This document shows, piece after piece, positions 1-6,028 of a stretch of DNA of 7,094 nt. The notes under the pieces are model-generated. The model ran no database searches, was not told the DNA's origin, and was given only the letters and a program-made list of their open reading frames with translations. This stretch comes from Bacteroidota bacterium (lineage in GTDB: Bacteria > Bacteroidota > Bacteroidia > Bacteroidales > VadinHA17). Each line of letters begins with the position of its first letter. The stretch's first letter is position 1. The DNA lies in the NCBI GenBank assembly GCA_030593185.1, contig JAUVHQ010000104.1, positions 1-7,094 on the forward strand, in the 5' to 3' direction. The translations under genes and the position numbers were made by a program.

Positions 1-51
1 CTGATAATTGAGAAAATAATAAAGAAAACAGATATTGAATTTTTAGAATAG
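1..51 (+). CDS. Possible 3' end of an upstream gene (partial, 16 codons)
   Basis: Reading frame 1 is open from the window edge to a TAG at 49-51 and gives the tail LIIEKIIKKTDIEFLE; the other two forward frames hit stops within the first few codons. The Lys/Glu/Ile-rich composition suits a helical C-terminus, but 16 codons can stay open by chance in AT-rich DNA. No family can be recognised. If real, about 170 bp separate it from the next gene, so the two are probably transcribed separately. Confidence 0.35.
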   Translation: MIIEKIIKKTDIEFLE

Positions 52-129
52 AAAATATTTGTAAATTTATCGGGAGAAAAATCTATATTTTTTGTGATAT
101 AAAAAACTATTCACGGATGAACCGAACAT

Positions 130-178
130 GACAAAATTTTATCTATTTTGACACACAGTGGCATGATTAAATTTTGTC
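130..178. repeat. 10-bp perfect inverted repeat in the leader of the OmpA-family gene
   Basis: GACAAAATTT (130-139) is the exact reverse complement of AAATTTTGTC (169-178), with 29 bases between the arms, ending 42 bp before the start codon. TATTTTG at 144-150, one base shorter than the Bacteroidota -7 consensus TAnnTTTG, lies between the arms, so the repeat could be an operator around a promoter. The arms are AT-rich, so chance is a real alternative. The rest of 52-220 shows nothing else I can name. Confidence 0.4.
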
Positions 179-220
179 TTGTGAGCTACATATGACCGTT
201 GAAAATAATTTTTTAAACAT

Positions 221-2287
221 ATGAAACAAAAAACGTCCTTTTTCATAACTATTTTCCTGGTATTCGTTTTGTGTGCTTCAGCTCAGGAAAAGCTTAAAAT
301 TAAAATTTCCGATTTTGATATTGATGAACCCGGATTACAATCAGCATGGAACCATTTGAAAATGGGAGATAAGTATTTCAAGGCTGGAAAGGGGACTTTC
401 CCTGAAGCTATATTAGAGTATCAATTGGCAATTCAGTATAATCGTTATAATCCTGCGTTAAACTATAATATAGGTGTGTGTTGTCTTTATTCTGATAAAC
501 AAGGGGAAGCTCTTGGCTATTTTCAGAAAGCATTTGAGTTTGATAATAATATTGCTACGGATATTCATTTGTTGCTCGGAAGGGCATATCAATATAATTA
601 TCAGTTTGATAAAGCAATTATAGAATATCAGATTTACCTGGAAGCGCTTACGGAAAAGGAAAAGAAAAAACTGGATTTTGATATTGACCGATGGATGCAG
701 GAATGTCGAAATGGAATTGAATTGATGAAAGATACCCTGCGCGTAGAGATTACAAATATTGGTAATAACGTAAACTCTAAACAGGATGATTATAATTCAG
801 TTATCCCGAAGAATGAAAAAAGAATGTATTTTACATCAAGACGACCATTCTATGCAAGACCTGACAGAAATTATTTTGATAACAAATTCAATGAAGATAT
901 TTATGTAAGCTATTATGAAGATGGCAATTGGGGTTTGGCTCAAAATCTTGGAAAAACTATTAACAGTAAATATAATGATGCGGTTCTTACTATTTCTCCC
1001 GATGCTCAAAATCTTTTCTTATACAGAGGTGTTAAAAGAAAAGGAGATTTTTATGTGAGCGAAGCTAAAAAGGATAAATGGACATCTCCCAAAAGATTTT
1101 CCGGAAAGTTTAATTCTTCCTCTTCAAGGGAAACAACTCTCAACTTTAATGAAGATGGGAGTAAAGCAGTTTTTGTAAGTTCAGACAAGAAAGAATCAAT
1201 AGGAGGTACTGATATCTTTTTTATCCGGAAAGGACCAAATGATAAATGGGGAGAACCGGTAAATTTGGGTGTAACTGTTAATACAACCTATGATGAAGAG
1301 GGTGTTTATATTGACTCAGTTGGAAATACATTGTACTTTAGTTCCACCGGGCATAATAGTATGGGGGGGTATGATATTTTTAAAACAACTATGGATGAAA
1401 AAGGCAACTGGTCGGAACCTGTGAATCTGGGTTTTCCAATAAATTCTCCTTATAATGATCTGTTTTATATACCTACCGGGGATACTGCTGTTTCATATTT
1501 CTCATCTGTCAGGCAGGATGGATATGGATATATGGATATTTATAAAATAACCTATTTGCCACCTCCTGAACCGGAAATAATTGAGGAGGAGCCAGAACCT
1601 CTTGTTGATACTGTATTTATTGTAGTTACTGATACAGTAAAAATTGAGGAACCTGAACCGGAACCCAAATTTATTGTAAGGGGTTCAGTATTAAATAGTA
1701 AGGATTCATCTCCTGTTGTGGCAAAACTCGAGGTAATTGATATGGATATTAACCAGGTGGTAGCTACAACTATTTCTGATCGTAGTGATGGCTACTATTC
1801 AGTTAAGCTTAAAGAGAAGAAAGATTACGGAATCGAAATTACAGCCCAGGGTTACCTTGTTTTTCTCGATATTCTGGAAGTTGAAGAAGATTCAGAATCG
1901 AATGATTTTTTCCGTAATTTTCTTCTTAAACCTATTGAAGTTGGTGAAAAGATTATCCTAAAGAATATTTTCTTCGAATTTAGTAAAGCTGTACTTACAT
2001 CTGATTCATATATTGAACTGGGTAGTGTACTTAAACTTATGAGTACAAACCCGGGACTGAGAATAGAGATTTCAGGGCATTCAGATAATATTGGTTCATA
2101 TGCATTTAACCAGAAACTGTCTGAGCAAAGAGCTAAAGCAGTGGTCGATTATCTTGTTGGTTTGGGAATAGAACCTGCCAGACTCGAATATGCAGGTTAT
2201 GCTTCATCACAGCCTGTTGCTAATAACGATACAGAAGAAGGAAGAGCTCAAAACAGAAGAGTTGAGTTTAAGATACTTAGCAAGTAA
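221..2287 (+). CDS. PorE-like OmpA-family envelope protein (TPR, PD40 propeller, CRD, OmpA domain)
   Basis: Exported envelope protein expected to tie an outer-membrane complex to peptidoglycan. Residues 6-18 form a hydrophobic signal segment followed by an Ala-Ser-Ala site, so cleavage after A21 is likely. TPR-like helices cover about 42-145. Five PD40/WD40-like repeats span about 180-445, each with a hydrophobic strand such as YFTS (203), VFVSS (317), YFSS (372) or YFSS (426), and NLG-x-x-N segments between. A Pro/Glu-rich linker (447-484) leads to a carboxypeptidase-regulatory-like beta domain (484-549) and a C-terminal OmpA domain (about 580-686). There GHSDNIG carries D622 and LSEQR carries R637, the Asp/Arg pair that binds diaminopimelate in OmpA-type domains; GRAQNRRVEF closes the fold. 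This order matches PorE of the type IX secretion system, but Bacteroidota carry many paralogues of similar build, so no symbol is given. C18 is preceded by Phe-Val-Leu, a poor lipobox, whereas PorE is a lipoprotein. It appears monocistronic. Confidence 0.9.
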   Translation: MKQKTSFFITIFLVFVLCASAQEKLKIKISDFDIDEPGLQSAWNHLKMGDKYFKAGKGTFPEAILEYQLAIQYNRYNPALNYNIGVCCLYSDKQGEALGYFQKAFEFDNNIATDIHLLLGRAYQYNYQFDKAIIEYQIYLEALTEKEKKKLDFDIDRWMQECRNGIELMKDTLRVEITNIGNNVNSKQDDYNSVIPKNEKRMYFTSRRPFYARPDRNYFDNKFNEDIYVSYYEDGNWGLAQNLGKTINSKYNDAVLTISPDAQNLFLYRGVKRKGDFYVSEAKKDKWTSPKRFSGKFNSSSSRETTLNFNEDGSKAVFVSSDKKESIGGTDIFFIRKGPNDKWGEPVNLGVTVNTTYDEEGVYIDSVGNTLYFSSTGHNSMGGYDIFKTTMDEKGNWSEPVNLGFPINSPYNDLFYIPTGDTAVSYFSSVRQDGYGYMDIYKITYLPPPEPEIIEEEPEPLVDTVFIVVTDTVKIEEPEPEPKFIVRGSVLNSKDSSPVVAKLEVIDMDINQVVATTISDRSDGYYSVKLKEKKDYGIEITAQGYLVFLDILEVEEDSESNDFFRNFLLKPIEVGEKIILKNIFFEFSKAVLTSDSYIELGSVLKLMSTNPGLRIEISGHSDNIGSYAFNQKLSEQRAKAVVDYLVGLGIEPARLEYAGYASSQPVANNDTEEGRAQNRRVEFKILSK

Positions 2288-2382
2288 AGCCGGTGGTTTT
2301 TACTGATGCTTAAACAAATCTTTGGATTCCCGCTAAAATTGTGGCATTTTATCCCTGCTGCAAAAGATGTCTGTTTACCTGA

Positions 2383-2408
2383 TTGATCATCCTGTTTTTT
2401 TACTTTTG
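2383..2408 (+). promoter_or_regulatory. Candidate Bacteroidota-type promoter for gcvT-comB
   Basis: TACTTTTG at 2401-2408 fits the -7 consensus TAnnTTTG exactly and lies 34 bp before the gcvT ATG, giving a short leader starting near 2415. The upstream element is weak: only TTG at 2383-2385, closer than the usual spacing of about 19-20 bp. The position inside the N-terminal extension of the open frame argues that this extension is not translated. Confidence 0.4.
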
Positions 2409-2442
2409 TGAACAAATATTTACTATTAATCGATTAAATAAT

Positions 2443-3546
2443 ATGAAAGAAACCCCATTTATTAAGTACCATGAGAAGCTTGGTGGGAAGATTGTCCCAT
2501 TTGCAGGTTTTAATATGCCGGTTGAATATAGTGGAATTACTGATGAACATATTAATGTGCGTGAAAAACTTGGGGTGTTCGATGTTTCGCACATGGGTGA
2601 ATTTTGGGTTATTGGTCCAAAGTCATACAGGTTTGTACAACATATTACTTCAAATGATGTTTCCAAACTTACTGATGGGCAAGTTCAGTATTCATATTTC
2701 CCCAATGGTAAAGGAGGAATTATTGATGACCTTCTGGTTTACCGGTTCAGCAACGAAAAATACCTGATGGTGGTAAATGCTGCAAATATTGAAAAGGACT
2801 GGAACTGGTGTGTGGAAAATGCAACTAAAGCCGGGCTTGTGCCTGGGCAGGATCTTTTAAACGCTTCAGATGATATTGCTCAGCTGGCTATCCAGGGACC
2901 TCTTGCATTAAAAGCAATGCAGAAATTAACCGATTACCCGGTTGAAGAAATGAAATTTTACACCTTCGTTGAAGTGAATTTCGCGGGCATTGAAAATGTG
3001 ATTTTTTCAACCACCGGTTATACAGGTGCCGGAGGTTGTGAGATATATATTCCAAATAAAAATTCTTCTGAATTATGGGAAGCTGTTATGAAGGCAGGAG
3101 AAGAGTATGGAATTAAACCAATTGGTCTTGGCGCCAGAGATACCCTTAGACTTGAAATGGGCTACTGCTTATACGGCAATGATATTGATGATAATACATC
3201 ACCTATTGAAGCAGGTTTGGGCTGGGTAACAAAATTTACCGATAATAATAATTTTATTGATAAAGATCTGTTATTTAGACAAAAAAAAGAAGGTGTTTCC
3301 AAAAGATTAAAAGGGTTTGAAATGATTGACCGGGGTATCCCACGGCAACATTATAAAGTGACAGATAATAATACTAATTTGATTGGTGAAGTTACATCGG
3401 GAACTATGTCTCCTATGATGAAAAAAGGCATAGGCATGGCTTATCTCGAAAAAGAATTCTGGAAAGAGGGAACTGAAATATATATCCTGATAAGGAATAA
3501 ATCACTTAAAGCAAAAGTTGTGAAATTGCCAATATACAAGGGCTAA
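2443..3546 (+). CDS. gcvT: Glycine cleavage system T protein (aminomethyltransferase)
   Basis: GcvT transfers the methylene group from the aminomethyl-lipoyl arm of GcvH to tetrahydrofolate, releasing ammonia, in cytoplasmic glycine breakdown. The 367-aa product has the family length. MKETPFIKYHEKLGGK and FAGFNMPVEYSGI open it, followed by FDVSHMGEF (46-54) and GGIIDDLLVY (91-100), which holds the catalytic Asp (D96). TGYTG (191-195) with E200, and GLGARD (228-233) with R232, fit folate-site residues known from other T proteins. SGTMSP (319-324) marks the C-terminal barrel domain. The frame stays open upstream to a TTG at 2383, but those 20 codons encode a hydrophobic stretch foreign to the family and overlap a promoter-like element, so I start at the ATG at 2443. 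It is followed 33 bp later by a comB-family gene, probably co-transcribed. GcvH and GcvP are not in the window. Confidence 0.97.
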   Translation: MKETPFIKYHEKLGGKIVPFAGFNMPVEYSGITDEHINVREKLGVFDVSHMGEFWVIGPKSYRFVQHITSNDVSKLTDGQVQYSYFPNGKGGIIDDLLVYRFSNEKYLMVVNAANIEKDWNWCVENATKAGLVPGQDLLNASDDIAQLAIQGPLALKAMQKLTDYPVEEMKFYTFVEVNFAGIENVIFSTTGYTGAGGCEIYIPNKNSSELWEAVMKAGEEYGIKPIGLGARDTLRLEMGYCLYGNDIDDNTSPIEAGLGWVTKFTDNNNFIDKDLLFRQKKEGVSKRLKGFEMIDRGIPRQHYKVTDNNTNLIGEVTSGTMSPMMKKGIGMAYLEKEFWKEGTEIYILIRNKSLKAKVVKLPIYKG

Positions 3547-3579
3547 GATTATTTTGTTTCGTTTATTTAATAAGAAAAA

Positions 3580-4344
3580 ATGCGTAATAAGAAGAAAATA
3601 GAAGTTTGTTTTTCTCCCGCGGTTTTTCAATACTATAAGGATAGTAATGCTATTGCTGTGGTAATTGACACTTTGAGAGCTACATCGTCAATTTGTGCCG
3701 CGTTTCAGAATGGGGTGGAGAAACTGATTCCTGTGAAAACAATTGATGAGGCAAGGGAGTATAAAAAGAAAGGTTTTATTGTTGCTGCTGAACGGGATGG
3801 GTATGTTCTGGATTTTGCAGATTTTGGCAATTCCCCTTTTAATTTCACAGAGGAAAGGGTTAAGGGGAAAACTATTGTTTATAGTACCACCAATGGAACT
3901 CAGGCTATTCAAATGGCAGAAAGTTGTTACATGGTGGCAATCGGATCTTTCCTGAATTTGTCCTGCCTGTGTAACTGGTTGGTTAAGCAGGGAAGAGATG
4001 TGTTGCTTCTATGTGCAGGATGGAAAAACAGGTTCAATCTTGAAGATACTGTACTGGCAGGTGCAATTACTGAAAAACTGATAGCAAGTAATAATTATTC
4101 TACGGTATGTGATTCTGCAATTGCGTCTCTCGATTTATGGTCGCTTGCTAAACCGGATATCCCGGGATACATAGACAAAGCAGCTCAGAGAACGCGTCTT
4201 AGGGAAAAAGGTCTTGATGATGTTATTGAGTTTTGCCACACCCCGGATTCAGCAAATGTTATTCCTGTTTTGAAAAATGGATACCTTGTAGAGATAAAGA
4301 ATATTAATAAGAAGGCTAAGGCTAAGGGAGGTAAGAGGTTTTAG
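3580..4344 (+). CDS. comB: ComB-family 2-phosphosulfolactate phosphatase
   Basis: ComB enzymes are Mg-dependent phosphatases that turn 2-phospho-3-sulfolactate into 3-sulfolactate, a step of coenzyme M synthesis in methanogens and of sulfolactate formation in some bacteria. Family motifs are clear in the 254-aa product: VVIDTLRATSSI (27-38), GNSPF (83-87), STTNGT (102-107), CAGW (145-148) and EDTVLAG (155-161). The ATG at 3580 follows an A-rich leader 33 bp after gcvT, with no room for a terminator; TTATTTTG at 3549-3556 differs at one base from the -7 consensus and could give some independent transcription. The conserved fold should end near YLVEI (235-239). The last 15 residues are a Lys-rich tail (KKAKAKGGKR) encoded by AAGGCT hexad repeats whose reverse complement lies beyond the stop, so the tail may be a late addition. 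No comA, comC or sulfite-metabolism gene is visible, so the true substrate here is uncertain. Confidence 0.88.
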   Translation: MRNKKKIEVCFSPAVFQYYKDSNAIAVVIDTLRATSSICAAFQNGVEKLIPVKTIDEAREYKKKGFIVAAERDGYVLDFADFGNSPFNFTEERVKGKTIVYSTTNGTQAIQMAESCYMVAIGSFLNLSCLCNWLVKQGRDVLLLCAGWKNRFNLEDTVLAGAITEKLIASNNYSTVCDSAIASLDLWSLAKPDIPGYIDKAAQRTRLREKGLDDVIEFCHTPDSANVIPVLKNGYLVEIKNINKKAKAKGGKRF

Positions 4345-4486
4345 AAGTTTAGGATACAAATATTAATACACGATTTTACAAAATATCAAGAGAAAGTTGT
4401 TACTTAATTAAACAAAAGAAAACAGGAAAAGTATATCTAAAAAAAATGAGTAATCAAATCCTTTAGCCTTACTTAGCCTTAGCCTT
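4312..4486. repeat. 15-bp inverted repeat of AAGGCT hexads straddling the comB stop
   Basis: AAGGCTAAGGCTAAG (4312-4326) inside comB is the exact reverse complement of CTTAGCCTTAGCCTT (4472-4486), with 145 bases between. Each arm is about two and a half copies of a 6-bp unit. TTAGCCTT occurs three times on the right side (4463-4470, 4473-4480, 4479-4486). With a small bulge the stem can be lengthened by GTAAG near 4331-4335 pairing with CTTAC at 4468-4472. It could be an inserted miniature element with terminal inverted repeats, or two unrelated short tandem repeats; a simple intrinsic terminator is unlikely because the loop is too long. Confidence 0.7.
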
Positions 4487-4624
4487 TATTTTAGAGAAAA
4501 TTCAAAAATTATTATTAAAGTTACAATTAATACATTTACTAATTACTTTGCTAAGCTGTATTCTCCATGGAAATAATTTCGTTATTTTGTATAATATATT
4601 TAAACAATTTATAAAAAATCAGGT
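4345..4624. other. Non-coding spacer between comB and serC
   Basis: This 280-bp AT-rich stretch has no credible gene on either strand. It contains the right arm of the comB hexad repeat and no compact hairpin with a T-run that I would call a terminator. Near serC, TTATTTTG (4582-4589) differs from the -7 consensus TAnnTTTG at one base and lies 35 bp before the ATG, making it the best candidate for a serC promoter, but no convincing -33 element stands at the right distance. The AGG at 4621-4623 is too close to the ATG to act as a ribosome-binding site. Confidence 0.5.
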
Positions 4625-5698
4625 ATGAAAAAACATAATTTTTATGCAGGCCCCTCAATACTTCCTGAATTTACCGAAGACCAGGTTGTTAAAGCAATTA
4701 AGGATTTTAGTGGTACGGGTATATCAATCATGTCAATCTCTCACAGGAGTAAGGAGTTTGTAGCAGTTATGGAAGAAACCATGTCCCTATTCAGGGAACT
4801 GCTCAATATTCCTGAAGGTTACCATGTCTTGTTTCTTGGAGGTGGTGCCAGTTTGCAATTCGCTATGGTTCCTATGAACTTGATGAACAAAAAAGCTGCC
4901 TACCTGAATACCGGAAGTTGGGCAAAAAAAGCTATGAAAGAAGCGAAAAATTTTGGAGAAATGGTTGAGGTTGCCTCCTCTGATGATAAGAACTTTGCCT
5001 ATATTCCAAAGAATTATAGAATTCCTTCTGATGCAGATTATCTTCATATCACAACAAATAATACTATTTATGGTACTGAAATTAAGGAGGATATGGATGT
5101 TGAAGTCCCTTTGGTAGCTGATATGTCTTCAGATATTTTCAGCCGGATGGTTGATGTGTCAAAATATGTTCTCATTTATGGTGGTGCGCAAAAGAACCTG
5201 GCTCCTTCGGGTGTCACATTTGTTATCGTTAAGGAAGATGCACTGGGAAAAGTAAATCGTACCATACCAACTATGCTTGATTATAAAACCCATATAGAAA
5301 AAGGATCAATGTTTAATACTCCCCCCTGCATAGCAATATTTGCAGCACTGCAGACACTAAAATGGATAAAGAACCTGGGGGGTGTGGAAGTTATGAATAA
5401 GATGAACCGGGAAAAAGCAGAATTATTGTATAATGAAATTGGCAGAAACAAACTGTTTATTCCAACTATTACCAACGAACAGGATCGTTCAATAATGAAT
5501 GTTTGCTGGGTGATGAATAAAGATTTTACTTCCCTTGAAAAAGAATTTCTTGAGTTTGCCACCGAAAGAGGGATGGTTGGAATTAAAGGTCATCGCTCGG
5601 TAGGTGGTTTCAGAGCTTCAATTTATAATGCTTTACCTAAAGACAGTGTTAAAGCAATTATTGCAGTTATGCAGGAATTCGAGAATCGTAAAGCATAA
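4625..5698 (+). CDS. serC: Phosphoserine aminotransferase
   Basis: SerC is a cytoplasmic PLP enzyme that converts 3-phosphohydroxypyruvate and glutamate to O-phosphoserine and 2-oxoglutarate, the second step of serine synthesis; homologues also act in pyridoxal phosphate synthesis. The 357-aa length is typical. NFYAGPSILP (5-14) is the family's N-terminal signature and SISHRS (37-42) carries phosphate-binding His and Arg. GGGAS (72-76) and W99 in GSWA hold the cofactor, D166 in ADMSSD faces the PLP ring nitrogen, and K190 in YGGAQKNL is the Schiff-base lysine. FNTPP (230-234) and GHRSVGGFRASIYNA (322-336) complete the substrate pocket. The start at 4625 puts the signature at residue 5, as usual. 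The next gene is serA, on the same strand, but a 330-bp repeat-rich spacer intervenes, so joint transcription is uncertain. Confidence 0.97.
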   Translation: MKKHNFYAGPSILPEFTEDQVVKAIKDFSGTGISIMSISHRSKEFVAVMEETMSLFRELLNIPEGYHVLFLGGGASLQFAMVPMNLMNKKAAYLNTGSWAKKAMKEAKNFGEMVEVASSDDKNFAYIPKNYRIPSDADYLHITTNNTIYGTEIKEDMDVEVPLVADMSSDIFSRMVDVSKYVLIYGGAQKNLAPSGVTFVIVKEDALGKVNRTIPTMLDYKTHIEKGSMFNTPPCIAIFAALQTLKWIKNLGGVEVMNKMNREKAELLYNEIGRNKLFIPTITNEQDRSIMNVCWVMNKDFTSLEKEFLEFATERGMVGIKGHRSVGGFRASIYNALPKDSVKAIIAVMQEFENRKA

Positions 5699-5800
5699 AT
5701 TCTACAATTAGAAATTAGAATATAGTTTTACAAATTGATTAAAAAACCTTAATTTCCAAGTTTTATGAATAATTAGTTAATAGTCAGCAGTCCACAGTCC

Positions 5801-5836
5801 CGGAAAAACAGAAATCTTCGATTTCATATTTTTCCG
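5801..5836. repeat. Stem-loop A of the serC-serA spacer
   Basis: CGGAAAAA (5801-5808) pairs with TTTTTCCG (5829-5836), and inside it GAAATC (5811-5816) pairs with GATTTC (5820-5825) around a TTC loop, giving 14 base pairs with a small internal loop of 2 and 3 bases. The T-run lies inside the right arm rather than after the stem, so it is not a standard terminator, though it might slow or end serC transcripts. Confidence 0.75.
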
Positions 5837-5838
5837 AG

Positions 5839-5886
5839 GATCCTCGAAAATTTACGCAAATCGCAGATTTGCTAATTTTCGGGATC
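5839..5886. repeat. Stem-loop B of the serC-serA spacer
   Basis: GATCC (5839-5843) pairs with GGATC (5882-5886), CGAAAATT (5845-5852) with AATTTTCG (5874-5881), and GCAAATC (5856-5862) with GATTTGC (5866-5872) around a GCA loop: 20 base pairs with one bulged T and a small internal loop. Its core, AAATC-NNN-GATTT, is the same as in stem-loop A. The 12-bp palindrome CGAGGATCCTCG (5835-5846) spans the border of the two hairpins, so its pairing would exclude the outer parts of both. Confidence 0.75.
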
Positions 5887-5965
5887 GGCAGTCAACAGTC
5901 GGTAATCGACAAAAATGAAAAATATAATGAAATTAGCCATTATCAAGCTATAAACATTGAACTTA

Positions 5966-6004
5966 GTCACGGTGCAAGCGTGACGATCTCATGAACGAAG
6001 TGAG
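5966..6004. repeat. Third hairpin region upstream of serA
   Basis: GTCACG (5966-5971) pairs with CGTGAC (5979-5984) around a 7-base loop, and CTCA (5988-5991) can pair with TGAG (6001-6004). This patch is richer in G and C than the DNA around it and ends 24 bp before the serA start. It could be a repeat-family remnant or a leader structure affecting serA; the second hairpin is only 4 bp and weak. Confidence 0.45.
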
Positions 6005-6028
6005 TAATTTCCGATACAATTAAATATT

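Larger units (their letters stand above)
5782..5910. repeat. Composite repeat: AGTC-type heptads flanking two stem-loops
   Basis: On the left, AGTCAGC, AGTCCAC and AGTCCCG run in tandem from 5782 to 5802. On the right, AGTCAAC, AGTCGGT and AATCGAC run from 5890 to 5910. Both groups have a 7-bp period and the same orientation, and enclose two adjacent hairpins. I read it as a REP-like or other miniature repeat unit. No transposase is nearby and there is no second copy in the window, so mobility is inference only. Confidence 0.55.
5699..6028. other. Repeat-rich non-coding spacer between serC and serA
   Basis: No credible gene lies here; the only ATG frame of note (near 5915) gives 12 codons. 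The first 80 bases are plain AT-rich sequence with a direct repeat of AATTAGA type. From 5782 to 5910 come AGTC heptads and two stem-loops, and from 5966 to 6004 another hairpin region, each listed separately. No exact TAnnTTTG promoter element is seen before serA, so serA may depend on serC transcription or use a weaker promoter. Confidence 0.6.

Noticed and set aside
192..224. A 10-codon upstream frame whose TGA overlaps the ATG of the OmpA-family gene
   Set aside because: It is very short and has no initiation signal; the overlap follows from two copies of ACATATGA, which is easily chance in AT-rich DNA.
2286..2301. Possible terminator after the OmpA-family gene (AAAGCC, GGT loop, GGTTTT, one more T)
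   Set aside because: The stem is 6 bp including a G-T pair and the T-run is used up in the stem, so it is too weak to call.
4787..5047. Minus-strand open frames inside serC, and similar ones inside gcvT and comB
   Set aside because: They lie wholly inside well-supported genes, show no family motifs and are composition shadows.
5782..5910. The repeat cluster as a CRISPR array
   Set aside because: The repeats are only 7 bp, run in tandem without spacers and have no cas genes nearby.
5913..5955. A 12-codon ATG frame in the serC-serA spacer
   Set aside because: No initiation signal, no recognisable peptide features and no supporting context.
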